Origin: Sepioteuthis lessoniana
Taxonomy: Eukaryota > Mollusca > Cephalopoda > Myopsida > Loliginidae
Length of the DNA: 64,000 nucleotides
Reading direction: 5' to 3'
Assembly (NCBI GenBank): GCA_963585895.1
Contig: OY757904.1
Location: 157,328,076 to 157,392,075, forward strand
Made by a program: the position numbers and the translations under genes. Below the pieces are notes generated by a model. It ran no database searches. It saw nothing but the letters and a program-made list of their open reading frames with translations, and was not told the DNA's origin. This document shows, one piece after another, positions 1-10,429 of the stretch (position 1 is the first letter of the stretch; every line of letters starts with the position of its first letter).

Positions 1-740
1 CACCACGTACGTGATATTTAAAAGATTTGTTTGTCAGTAATTTCATTTTTAAATGAGTTAGAAGTAAATTGTTCGCACCCTAGTATTGCTTTTCTTTTAC
101 ACCGTTAAATGGTTTCAATTATTACTAACAGAAATAATTTTACACAGTATTTATTATTTGTTTTCTGACAGTGAAGTGGTTACAAGTATTTCTATTTAAC
201 ACTAATTATTCCATTCAATACAATTCATTCATTTACACACGGCCAAATGGTTCAAAATATTGTTATGTAATACCAATAATTCAATTTGGGCACACAGTTA
301 AAGTGTTTAAAGTATTGCCAGTTAACATTTATAATTCTAATCAACATTACTCATTCACTTGTACACAGGTTCAATGTATTGCTATGTATCACTAACAATT
401 AAATCAAACATCAGTCATTTGTTTACACATAGTTAAATGATCAAACTGTTATATTTCATACCATTCAATTTAGCATAAATCATTTGTTTGCACTCAGTTT
501 AAATGTCAAACAGTTCTATTTGATCAATAAATAGGACCCTGTCAGGTGCTACCAATCCGGGCGAGGGTGGACCTGGAAATGATGACAATAGAAGGGTACT
601 CTGCATTCCCCAAAGCTCCAACATTACTGGAGCCTCATCAGATGGTTTAATGTCATACCCAGAGCACTCGTTATGGGGGTCTTAGCCCTCTGTAGAGACA
701 CAATCGATATATTTATTCTACAGCCCCAGCCGATTGGGCT
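1..740 (-). repeat. Family D composite SINE-like repeat, AT-rich internal units plus body
   Basis: Positions 1-530 are degenerate tandem units of about 68 bases, each with a variant of TTTGTTTACACACAGTTAAA followed by a TTCTATTT-like stretch. Positions 535-740 are a body segment (AGGACCCTGTCAGGTGCTAC, then GGGTACTCTGCATTCCCCAA, then TCTTAGCCCTCTG). The same order, inverted, is at 9390-10425, so the element reads head to tail on the minus strand. No open frame. The family is defined here from internal comparison only. Confidence 0.6.
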
Positions 741-829
741 AGATTTTATGAGCATCAAGTATTCCTATCAAATACTAATTTATTTTTGAGTACAACACCA
801 TGAAGGAATGCTTGCTAGATAGTAAATCA

Positions 830-1275
830 TAAATACATGAGTGAGTTGATTCTTCATTGGGTACTCAATGCTTAACGCCTTGTGCCAGTTTAGTTAATTT
901 TTGTATAACTACTTTTTATTATTTTGAGGATGCCTGCCGTAAAATACTGGTTAGCGTGCTAATTTCTCGGGCTTTGTTTAATCTTTTCCAGAGACTTTTT
1001 TGACTTTGTACCAGAATAACCAAAGCTTAATTTGAAAATAAAATTGAACCTATCATAGGGCTATGGTTAACAAGCTGATCTTGAGTTCGGAGTTACTACG
1101 AGTTCTACGCCACGCAAGTATCCTTGCGTCATACATAGCTTAGATTAATGACTAGCAAACCTACACGAGTGAGTTCGAGTCTCATTGGGTGCCCCTTTCA
1201 TATGGCCTTGTGCCACATCTAAGCAAAAAGCTTAGTAAATTACCATAGCTTAGATTAATGAATAGCTATTTTGTT
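830..1275 (+). repeat. Fragments of a tRNA-like repeat
   Basis: CATAGCTTAGATTAATGA occurs twice (about 1134 and 1245). The first is followed by GAGTTCGAGTCTC, a B-box-like sequence, and by a CCTTGTGCCA segment that also occurs near 887. This looks like broken copies of a further tRNA-derived SINE. Ends are uncertain. Confidence 0.35.
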
Positions 1276-1439
1276 CTTAGCATTTGCGTTTTTTTTTACA
1301 AAGTAGCGACAACAGTTCCTCTATAAAAGTGTCTACATATTTCATCCAGTCTTTGATTGATTTTATTGGCATTTCAACCTGTCTAAGGTTATTTTATGCC
1401 TAGATTATTTACATTTATATCTTAGATTGTTGTTTTTTA

Positions 1440-1925
1440 AAGAATTTTTGCAAGTATTCTTAATATAAATAATTTGCATGCAGTTATATGGTTTCAAGTA
1501 TTCCTAAGAATTATATCGTTTCAAGTAATTATTCTATTTAATAATAACCATTTCTTTGTACTCAGTTATATTGTTTGGTTTGGTTTCTTTGTTTAATGGC
1601 ATATCAACCTTTGTAGGTTATTTAATGCCAAAGCCATTCTTCTAGAAGAACAGTAGTGGTACTATTTAACCCATAGCTGGGAGGATAAGGGGGTTCATAC
1701 CTTTCTAAAGGGTATTTGCCCAAAAGTGAACGTAATAGCGCGACTGGAATACGAACTCGCTTACTACGATTCCTCAGTCCATCGCTTTAACCATTACACC
1801 ACGAGGACACCCCCTTATATGGTTTAAAGTAACTAATAATAATCCTTAGAAAACAATTGTATTTTTAAGTAACTATTCTTAACGCAAATAATCTACATTT
1901 ATATGAAAACAAATTTGTAGAAATG
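1440..1925 (-). repeat. Family D AT-rich units, split by a SINE2 insertion
   Basis: Units resembling those at 1-530 lie at about 1440-1580 and 1815-1925 (GCAGTTATATGGTTTCAAGT, ATAATCTACATTTATATG). A complete SINE2 copy separates them. The units are part of the composite family D tract that runs from 1 to about 3960. Confidence 0.5.
1588..1808 (-). mobile_element. SINE2, tRNA-derived, full length
   Basis: On the minus strand it begins with a tRNA-like head (A-box like GGTGTAATGGTTAAAGCGAT and B-box like GAGTTCG-type sequence), passes through CCCATAGCTGGGAGG and ends with GGCATTAAATAACC-type sequence and an A-rich end. Other copies or fragments lie near 38.8, 39.8, 52.6, 58.6 and 62.0 kb. RNA polymerase III promoter boxes are expected from the tRNA-like head. 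Confidence 0.7.
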
Positions 1926-2089
1926 GGACAGGAAGATCTGTTTGCGCCAATTTTGAAATCCTGGTTGTTATCTGAGCGGACACTGATAAAGTATATTTAC
2001 TAATCTTGTCTTCTTCGTACATTACAAGGATGAATTAGAGAAAATAAGATAGGAAGGTTGTATTGCACTAATCTACTAAAAAAAGAAAG

Positions 2090-2312
2090 GGTCTTTTGTT
2101 TTGAAAATTAGCTTTTGTATTTTTTTAAAGCGAAGTACTGCTGAGTTTTCCTTTTCCAACGGCAGTTGCCTGACCAAAGCAAAAGAACCCAGACTCCTCC
2201 TCTATTTACAAAGGCTAAACACAGCATTGCCCAGAATTGAAACTGGGGTCACCGATTTCATTTGCTACGACGGTAACCATTACGCTAAGCACGCCTCCAT
2301 ATATGTTATCAA
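2090..2312 (-). mobile_element. SINE3, tRNA-derived, diverged copy
   Basis: On the minus strand the head reads GCGTAATGGTTACCGTCGTAG followed by a B-box-like segment, then a body ending in GGAAAACTC and an A-rich region. It matches the copies at 28721-29005 and 54520-54800. The short open frame across it is incidental. Confidence 0.6.
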
Positions 2313-2399
2313 ACATATCAATTGAATACAAATAATCTGCACACAGTTGTGTTATTTCAAATAGTCCAATCACATACTAATAATTTTCAAACATAACTA

Positions 2400-3960
2400 T
2401 TTGACCCATAGATGGAAGGTGAGAGTAATAGCGAAGAAAAGGGCATTCCGGATTCCACAGAGCTGAAGAAAAGGAATCACACAATTGAATGCAGGTTTGT
2501 GTTATACACAGGACAGATATTTTAGATGGGAGATCTTACCTCTAGGATAGGGATAACGGTTAGGGTTAAACACAGGACAGCCGTTTTTAATGGGTGATCT
2601 TACCCCTCTGCAGGGGATAGAGGTAAGTGTTATACACAGGTTAGCTCTTTTTGATGGGTGATTATATCCCCTGCAGGGGATACAGGTTAGTGTTATCGAC
2701 AGGACGGCACTTTTTAATGGTTGATCTTCCCCTCTGCAGGGGACTCTGGTTAATGTTATAAAAAGGACAGCCCTGATTGGTGGGCGACCTTTGCCCTCTG
2801 CATGGGAAACAGGTGAGTGTTATACACAGGACAGCCGTTTTTTATGACTGTTCTTAACGCTCTGCAAGGGATACAGGTTAGTGTTATATACAGGACATCA
2901 TTTTTGAGGAGTAATCTTACCCCTCTGCTGGGAATAGAGATTCGTGCTATACACAGGACAGCCGTTTTTCATGGATGATCTTACGCCTCTGTAGGAGATA
3001 CAGGTTAGTGTTATACACAGGACAACAACACTTTTTGATTGATCACACTCTTTGGTAGGAGATAGAGGTTAGTGTCATACGCTGGACAGCCGTTTTTGAT
3101 GGGTGATCTTATTCACATGCAGTGGAAAGAGGTTAGTGTTATACGCAAGACAGCCCTTTTTGATGGATGATAATTCCCCTATTCTTGGGGTGCAGGTTAA
3201 TTTTGTACACAGGTCAGCTCTTTTTGATGAATGATCTTACCCCTCTATCGGAGAGAGTGGTTAGTGTTATACATAGCACAGCCTTTTTGATAGGTGATTT
3301 TATCCCTTTGCAAGGGCAAAGATTAATGTTATAAATAGGATTGCCATTTTTGATGGGTGACATAATCTCTCTGCTGGGAAGAGAGGTTAATGTTATACAT
3401 CTTTTTGATGGGTGATCTTACCACTCTGCAGGGGATACAAGGTTAGTGTTATACACAGGAATGCCTTTTTTGATAGGTGATCTAACCCCTCCGCAGGAGA
3501 GAGAGGTTAGTGTTATAAAGAGGTCAGTCCTTCTTGATTCATTATCGGATCCTTTACATGAAAGAGAGGTTAGTTTTATACACAGGACATAACTGTTTGA
3601 CGGGTGATCTTACCACACAGCAGGGGATAAGGCTAGTTTTATACACAGGACAGCCCTTTTTTTGCTGGGTGATCATACCCCTCTGCAGGGGAGAGCGGTT
3701 AGTGTTATATACAGGATAGCCCTTTTTGGTGGGTGATCTTACCCCTCTACAGGGGAGAGCGGTTAGTGTTATAAACAGCACAGCCGTTTTTGATGTGTGA
3801 TCTTACTCCTCTGCAGAGGATACAGGTTAGTGTAATACACAGGACAGCTCTTTTTGATGGGTGATTTTACCCTTCTCCAGGGGACACAGTCAGCATATTC
3901 TAATTCCCGCCAACATTTGTATGTAGTAATGTTTTGTGATATTATTAACTTGATAACCAT
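2400..3960 (-). repeat. Family D copy containing an expanded satellite
   Basis: The left flank (TATTTGACCCATAGATGG, ATTCCGGATTCCACAGAGCT) and right flank (GTCAGCATATTCTAATT then CGCCAACA) match the two sides of the body segment in ordinary family D copies such as 6900-7070, 9390-9600 and 53040-53160. Between them one internal stretch has been multiplied into the 64-base array at 2495-3893. Confidence 0.6.
2495..3893. repeat. 64-base tandem satellite, about 22 units
   Basis: The unit reads roughly GTTAGTGTTATACACAGGAC, then AGCCCTTTTTGATGGGTGAT, then CTTACCCCTCTGCAGGGGAT plus a few bases. Starts of GTTATACACA at 2501, 2565, 2629 and 2692 give a period of 63-64. Units differ by scattered substitutions and small indels, so the array is not freshly homogenised. 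Each unit contains a CCCCTCTGCAGGGG-type short palindrome. ORFs through it are by-products. Confidence 0.9.
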
Positions 3961-4117
3961 TGCTCTACAGCCGGGAGTCTCATTCTTAGTTCAGCTTGGC
4001 ACAAGGGCAAAAGTGTGGAGAACTTTCAGGTGATTAAACTCCTTGTAGTGGTCCTACTTAACATTACACCTCAATGAAGAATTCCTTAACACACACACTC
4101 ACACACACATAAGTATA

Positions 4118-4312
4118 TACGAGAGTGGCCTGAAAAGTTTATGTAATGATGATATATCTTCTGTTGATGACTTTTTACCATGAGGGATACAAGCACTGCA
4201 ACATCGATATTATAAGTGTGTGAACCGCATGAGAGACTTTGTTGGAAAATAAACCTCATTTGATCACATTCCAAGAGAGTAATGATCAGGCAATGAACTT
4301 TTCAACCAACCC
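4118..4312 (+). mobile_element. Short mariner deletion derivative (MITE-like)
   Basis: The ends form imperfect inverted repeats: GGCCTGAAAAGTTTATG on the left and the complement of GGTTGGTTGAAAAGTTCAT on the right. Inside, the plus strand still encodes a mariner C-terminal scrap (GIQALQHRYYKC, then DFVGK and stop). The fragment at 49816-49990 is a relative in the opposite orientation. Confidence 0.6.
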
Positions 4313-4315
4313 TTG

Positions 4316-4397
<82 letters not shown>
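4316..4397. repeat. (TA)n(TG)n compound microsatellite
   Basis: About 25 bases of TA are followed by about 57 bases of TG, directly after the right end of the short mariner derivative. Confidence 0.97.
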
Positions 4398-4400
<3 letters not shown>

Positions 4401-4514
4401 AAACGTGTACATTTCTATCCCATCACTAAAACATGAAGATAGATTTATTTAATTTCTTAATACATTCTATGTAACGTCCCAAGATGTGATGAATATTCAT
4501 TCGCAGACCCAAGA

Positions 4515-5420
4515 AAAATATATCTATGAAGTTCGTTCAAAAAGTTCTAAATCTCAACAAGGAGTCGGATAAACGAGACTTTTTTTGGCTATTTTTTAAT
4601 ATCGTCCACGCTTTTGGTCTTACGATTCTCAAACACAGCAATCCTATCACGGAAGAGGGTAGCATACTGGTCCTCCAAAAACTCCTCCACTGCCCGACTG
4701 ATATCATCATTTTTTTTTTCAAATTGGTGATCATGCAGGTGAGATTTGAGTTTAAGAATTATGAAAAAGTCCAAGGGAGCTAAATCTGATGAATAAAGGG
4801 GGATGGATTAGCAATTCAAAGTCAGTTATCTATTCAGTTACGGCAAATTAAGTTGTGTGAACAGGTGCATTATCCCGGAATAAGAACACACCTGCCCTCA
4901 GCTTCCCTTTATATTTCGATTTGATTGCTCCCTTCAGTTATCTTAATTCTGATACATTGTACTGTCCATTAATAGCAATCTGGCAATCTATCATGAATAC
5001 GCTTACAGAATTAAAAAGACAGAAGCCATCACCTTGCCAACTAATCCTGTCAGCTAAAATTTCTTCGTGGGTGGAGAACCAGAATGTTTTTACTGTTTGC
5101 TTTGAATCTTTGATCCAGGTTTGAAACGGTGAACCCAGGTTTTAACATGGGTAACAAATCTTCAAAGAATTAGCTGGGAAGAGGGTCAAGAATATCTTGG
5201 AAATATCAACCCTTTTCAGCTTGTGCTCTGGCTTCAACATCTTTTTAACTTCTCTTGTAGAGAACGTATTCATTCTAAGTTCATCTTTAAAATAGTATAG
5301 ACCGAACGTATTGATTTAGTTATTTGCCGAACAGAAAGACATCTGTCATCCAAAATCATCCAGTGAATAACATTAACTTATCAATGGTTGAGGTTTTTGG
5401 ACGATATGCCTGAGAGTCAT
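4515..5420 (-). pseudogene. Mariner transposase relic
   Basis: Minus-strand frames joined by several shifts and stops resemble a mariner transposase. A C-terminal region (FIILKLKSHLHDHQFE, AVEEFLEDQ) lies at 4537-4774; a catalytic-core scrap with RDNAPVHT lies near 4870; the sequence then runs upstream through KHSGSPPTKKF near 5060 toward a helix-turn-helix-like region around 5350. Cut-and-paste activity is excluded by the number of breaks. Terminal repeats were not located, so the ends are approximate. Confidence 0.6.
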
Positions 5421-6375
5421 CATCTCTGCTATCTTTTCTTTGCATCAATTCCACACACATCTTCACATTTGCATAGGAAGAGGAATCCACTGCAAATTGT
5501 TCTACCTTGTTCTCATGGATTTCCTTTGTTGTCATACTTTTTTGTGGTTACTTTTTTGACTACTCGGGCGTCTGTTTTCTTCATTTTTCGATTTGTAGCA
5601 CACCTCTTACTAATGTATGGACCTCACGTGCACAGAAATTCAGACAGAAATCTCAATTAGTTTTAAGAAGTGGTAATGTGTTGCTATCACAAAAATGTTT
5701 ACCTATGACTTTTCTTTCTTGGAGAGTTTTTTGAGCAATCCTCGAATATTCCTGCTCAGAAGTCTTTTCTAACTACACACATAAATTTTCCAGTAACCTT
5801 TATGTGTTGAGCATGCGTGTAAGACTTCCAATCATCTTTCATACATAACATTTCTGACACAATATGCTTTCAAGCTTGAACAAGCCATAAACTAAACGTA
5901 TAAATATTCACGCTCACACTGATTTAACGTTGATGTAATGGATATCCTGGATGACAAATATAGCATAAATAAAATATATAAAGGATATGCGAATAAAGTA
6001 AGCAAAAATGCAATAGTGATCAACTGTAATCAGTTTTTAATTATTCACAAAATAAAATGATAAATCTAATTTTTATTCCGGCATTAGTTCATCTTTATCG
6101 GGTACGGTCATTGTTTATGCCCAGATAAAAAAAAAAATAATGAAGAATTTTAGAGACAGTAAGTTGACTTCTCCCCATTTCCAAAGATGTACGCACACAA
6201 TCACCCACCACGTTCCAACCAAACCCTCTAAAAATATTACTGTTTATCACGTGATCTTTACGCCAGAAATCCTCTGAGTTTTGTAGATCCACAATATCGA
6301 CACTTAATACAAATTCTTAACATTTTCGTGGTTTTTATAATCACGTTTTAACCACTATGCTCTTGAATATTCTGG

Positions 6376-6377
<2 letters not shown>
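5421..6377. other. No recognisable feature
   Basis: AT-rich sequence without a convincing gene. Its first part (to about 5950) may be the diverged N-terminal part of the neighbouring mariner relic, but I cannot support that from the translation. Confidence 0.4.

Positions 6378-6419
<42 letters not shown>
6378..6419. repeat. (TA)n microsatellite holding a mariner MITE
   Basis: A 42-base TA tract ends exactly where the MITE at 6420 begins; the MITE's other end is followed by TATATA. Confidence 0.95.
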
Positions 6420-6420
<1 letters not shown>

Positions 6421-6662
6421 GAGGTGCCTTCAATAAGTTTCCAGACTTTTTTGTACCGGCATTTGAAATTGTCGTAGACTCTTGAAAATTCAGTATGTTA
6501 TTGCTATACATCTTATTATTTCAGGTTCAAATGAACAGCTACAGCAGCAATTGGAATTGCAGCTGGAGGAGATTACTTCGAAGGGCACTAGAGTTTCACG
6601 TGTGTACTATCAATAAAAGTGCCCATACGAAAAAAGTTTGGAAACTTATCGTATGCACCTCG
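6420..6662 (+). mobile_element. 243-base mariner MITE
   Basis: It starts CGAGGTGCCTTCAATAAGTT and ends in the complement, with TCCAGACTTTTTT shared by both inverted ends and TA on both sides. The left about 125 bases and right about 115 bases match the ends of the larger deleted mariners at 12329, 23993 and 48584, including the GGAGATTACTTCGAAGG 3' coding end. All the transposase except its last codons is deleted, with a breakpoint different from that of the 900-base copies. Confidence 0.88.
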
Positions 6663-6714
6663 TATATATTAAACATATGTTACTTGTAAATGAATATATT
6701 GTCGGCAACAATTT

Positions 6715-7085
6715 TTAAACAAACCAGAGCTCATTTGTTCGCTTACTGTTTAGTGGTTTCACGTATTGCTCACACTAATAATTCAATTTGATATTAATCA
6801 TTTGTTTGCCGGCAGTTAAATGGTTTAAAGTATAATAAATGATTGAATAGTTCTTTTTTACCTATAAATGGGATCCAAATAGATACAACCATACGAGCTC
6901 AGATTGAACCAGAGTATAACAATGAAAGGGTACTCTATATTCATCGAAGCTCCAGGACTGGAGTCTCTCTATCAGATAGTTTCGTGCCATATCCAGGATA
7001 TTCATTTGAGAGGCGTTCTTACTCTTCTGCAGAGATGCCGTCAGTGTATTTTACAGTCCCAACAGACAGAACTTTTTCTCTGAGG
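6715..7085 (-). repeat. Family D copy, one or two AT units plus body
   Basis: Positions 6730-6850 hold AT-rich units (CATTTGTTTGCCGGCAGTTA). Positions 6900-7060 hold the body (GGGTACTCTATATTCATCGA, CTATCAGATAGTTTCGTG, TCTTACTCTTCTGCAGAGAT). It carries a single copy of the stretch that is tandemly amplified at 2495-3893. Confidence 0.6.
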
Positions 7086-7267
7086 GATCAATTAGCAATA
7101 TTATTACATGATCAATTAGCAATATTATTACATACCTTCGGATAGTTTACTGAAGCAATGGTTTTCGTCCAAAACCTGCAATCTATGTTTTGTGAGTACA
7201 TAAAGTTTTCAAAAATGGATATCGTTGGCTGCAAGCTAACAGAAACATAACATAAAGAATTTCTATT
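7086..7267. other. Unassigned sequence with a short tandem duplication
   Basis: GATCAATTAGCAATATTATT occurs twice in direct succession (about 7087 and 7110). Nothing else is recognisable. Confidence 0.5.
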
Positions 7268-7292
7268 TTATATATATATATATATATATATA

Positions 7293-8188
7293 GGGTGGAA
7301 CGATAAAATTGTCGTCCTAAAGAAAACTACACTACAGCTTTATTTTAAACTTTTATTGAAAAAATCAATTCAGGTAACTTGATTATGTAGTAGAGCTGTA
7401 GCAACCTTCAGCCTCAATCACCGTCTCGATACGGATCCGGAACTGGGAGCATGCCTTTTCCACAAGCGCCGGCGGGAGCTCGTCGAATACTCGGCTGATG
7501 GCGGCGATCAGGCTGGCTTTGGTGTTGTGAGAGGTCATGCTGGTGATGTTCTCGACGTATGACCAAACGAAGTAGTCCAGTGGGTTCAGGTCGGAGGAGG
7601 AGGGGGTCCAGTGAGAGAAGGGTACAAAGTCGTAGTACTCCTTCTGAAGCCAAGCCTGGGTCTCTTTGGACTTGTGGGCCAGCGCCGAGTCCTGCTGCTA
7701 CACCCAGGGTCTGACACCGGCTACCTGATTGCACCAGGAGATCACCACACTCTTCAGCACATCCAGGTACACTTTGGTGTTGACTTTCAAGCCGACTTCG
7801 AAGATGTGAGGTGGCATGATGTGGCCCTCACTTGAAACCACACCAAAGACCATAACCGTAGCAGTCCGAAGGGTCGCCCGATGCGTTGAGCTGTGCCCTC
7901 AAGCGTTGAACCGTCCGGATTTAGATTTTGAGGGTGCTGACAATGTTCCTGTTGTCATAACTTGGATCGGTAGAGGGCATGAGTTGTACAGCGGCGCATC
8001 TCTGATCTCGCTTATGGAACATTGTGTCACTTTCAGAAATGATAGAAGGCTCCTATCGGGATTTGTACACAACTGGCCAACTAGTAGATGGTCTGCAAAA
8101 AAAAAAAAAAAAAAAGAAAACAGGTTTTCATTGAACGGAAATGGAATCATGTCGTATTTTCTAGGGCGACAATTCTATCGTTCCACCC
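7293..8188 (-). mobile_element. DD37D-type Tc1/mariner transposon relic
   Basis: The ends are inverted repeats of about 28 bases: GGGTGGAACGATAAAATTGT at the left and the complement of GGGTGGAACGATAGAATTGT at the right, with TA on the left and TG (one mutation from TA) on the right. It is embedded in TA-rich DNA. The interior at 7400-7920 is clearly richer in G and C than its surroundings. The N-terminal half of the transposase is missing, and a poly(A) run lies at 8098-8114. Confidence 0.85.
7383..7895 (-). pseudogene. Transposase C-terminal half, DD37D type
   Basis: The minus-strand reading includes VMVFGVVSSEGHIMPPHIF, then QQDSALAHKSK, then SSSDLNPLDYFVW and a C-terminal region ending at a TAA at 7383-7385. 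The aspartate of QQD and the aspartate of LNPLD are separated by 37 residues, the spacing that names the DD37D branch of the Tc1/mariner superfamily. One nonsense codon (TAG) stands immediately before QQD, where related proteins usually have an aromatic residue. The first catalytic aspartate and the DNA-binding domain are absent, so it is dead. Confidence 0.82.
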
Positions 8189-8354
8189 TGAATATATATA
8201 TGAGTATTATTCGGTCCAGTTAAACCGGAGTTGGGGGTAATTCCATCGGGACAAAAAAACTATTTAACAGGGAACATTTAAATTTTCCTGGTAAAGAGCT
8301 CAATGTAACAGACATTACAGAGCAATAATTTATTTAAGAAAAAACAAAAACCGG

Positions 8355-8355
8355 T

Positions 8356-8400
<45 letters not shown>
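8355..8400. repeat. (CA)n(TA)n compound microsatellite
   Basis: It directly borders the left end of the Penelope-like terminal fragment and is the mirror partner of the (TA)n(TG)n tract at 8755-8860. Confidence 0.95.
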
Positions 8401-8745
8401 GCAAATTTCATTAAACATAATAGACATTTTATGCCTACATATTCTCTTTTGGATCCGTTCAAATTCCCGTATTACTTTTATCTCCAACAGCAAAGACGTC
8501 CTTACACAGTAGTAATTTGCTAAAACAAAAGTTACATCACTTTTGTAACAGATTCTCCCCTGATGATGGCCCAAAGTCGGGCAGAAAGTACTAGGGATAC
8601 ATACAACTATGGACAATACCTAAATCAATTCCCCCCGAATACGATAAAAGTAATACGGGAATTCGAACGGATCCAAAAGAAAATATGTAGGCATAAAATG
8701 TCTATTATGTTTAATGAAATTTGCATTAACGAAGAAATGCTGCCT
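8401..8745 (+). mobile_element. Penelope-like element terminal segment with inverted arms
   Basis: Positions 8401-8485 are the reverse complement of about 8640-8727 (GCAAATTTCATTAAACATAA; GGATCCGTTC). The right arm and centre match the 3' end of the Penelope-like copy at 47250-47512 (CCCAAAGTCGGGCAGAAAGT). This looks like a 5'-truncated terminal copy with a short inverted partner, an arrangement known for Penelope-like elements. No reverse transcriptase is left. It holds a hammerhead-like motif at 8560-8587. Confidence 0.7.
8560..8587 (+). ncRNA. Hammerhead-ribozyme-like motif in Penelope-like end
   Basis: CTGATGA (8560-8566) and GAAA (8584-8587) bracket a GCCC/GGGC stem with loop AAAGTC. 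This is the core order of a hammerhead ribozyme, which is known in Penelope-like elements. One or two unpaired bases sit at the base of the stem and I could not define stems I and III, so activity is unproven. Related copies have TTGATGA instead (47345-47351, and 40611-40617 on the minus strand). Confidence 0.45.
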
Positions 8746-8747
8746 AA

Positions 8748-9295
<548 letters not shown>

Positions 9296-9296
9296 C

Positions 9297-9385
9297 CTTC
9301 GCTCAATATTAGGGAAATTTCAGTGGAGTACAAAATTTTATACAATATTGGAGAAATCTCAGGTATGTGCAAAATTTAACTTGCA
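9297..9385. repeat. Two units of the 39-base minisatellite
   Basis: GGGAAATTTCAGTGGAGTAC and GGAGAAATCTCAGGTATGTG begin two units of the same repeat that resumes at 10430. The family D copy at 9390-10425 separates the two parts. Confidence 0.75.
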
Positions 9386-9389
9386 CAGT

Positions 9390-10425
9390 CGACTGGGGCA
9401 GTAGAATACACCGACTGCTGCTCTGCAGAGGGGTAACCCCCACCAAACGAGTGTCCTGGATATGACACAAAACAATCTGATGGTGAGGTTACAGTAATAC
9501 AGGAGCTTTGGGGAATGCGGAGTACCCCTTCAGTGCCATCGCTCCCAGGTCCACTCTGTCCCAGAGTAGTAGCACCTGATAAAGGTCCTATCTATGGGTT
9601 AAATAGAACTAAATAGTGCTTTGCATTTAAACTACGCTAAACTGAATTGTTTAGAATAGAATTGTTTTGACATTTAAACTGCGTACTTATGTTGAACTGA
9701 ATTGCTCGAAATAGAACTTTTTTTACGTCTTAACCATGTACTAATGCTAAACCGAATTATCTGAGAATAATCAGAGTGGTAAGACCCCACCCATGAGTAT
9801 CCTGGTTATGACACTAAACAATATGATGGTGAAGTTCCAGTAATGCAGGGACTTTGGGGAATACGGAGCACCCCTTCATTGCCATTGCTCCCAGATCTAC
9901 TCTGGCCCTGCGTGGTACGCCTGATAGGGCCCTATCTATGGGTTAAATAGAACTAACGCCAAACTTATGTTAAACTGAATTGTTTGACTAAACTGAATAG
10001 CTAGAAATGGAAACGTTTTTGACAATTAAACCGTTCTTACATTTAAACTGCGTGCTTATGCTAAACTGAAACCGTACTTACATTTAAACTGCGTGCTTAT
10101 GCTAAATTGAATTATTTGAAATGCAACTGTTTTTTGACATTGAAACTGTACTTACACTAACCTGATTTGTTTAATATAGAACTATTTTGACATTTAACTG
10201 TGTGTAAACAAAATCTGTACTTACACTAAACTGAATTGTTATACTTAACTGTTTGAATAAACTGAATAGTTTGAAATAGAAATGTTTTTGACAATTAAAC
10301 TGTGTACTTATGCTAAACTGAATTGTTTGAAATAGAACAGATTATTTGAATAAAAATTGATTTGGCGTTAAATAACCTACAAAGGTTGATATGCCATAAA
10401 ACCCAACCAACCAACTAAACAACCA
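9390..10425 (+). mobile_element. Family D, longest copy (head, units, tail)
   Basis: The head is GTAGAATACACCGACTG, then CTCTGCAGAGGGGTAA, then GGGGAATGCGGAGTACCCC and CTATCTATGGGTTAAATAG. A second head-like stretch lies at 9775-9950. AT units with GACATTTAAACTGCGTACTT-type cores follow to about 10360, then a tail GATTTGGCGTTAAATAACC with GGTTGATATGCCATAAAA. The tail is the same as the SINE2 tail. It splits the 39-base minisatellite, so it is probably an insertion. Confidence 0.6.
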
Positions 10426-10429
10426 ACAA

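Noticed and set aside
2495-3893. CRISPR array
   Set aside because: Units are contiguous with no unique spacers, and the whole context is eukaryotic.
4239-4436. ORFs running through (TA)n(TG)n tracts (also at 8714-8971, 13383-13854, 47216-47593, 51340-51708)
   Set aside because: They translate microsatellites into IY, VC or TH repeats and have no other content.
7414-7835. Arginine- and leucine-rich ORFs of 106 and 74 codons as genes
   Set aside because: They are wrong-frame shadows of the transposase relic on the minus strand at 7383-7895.
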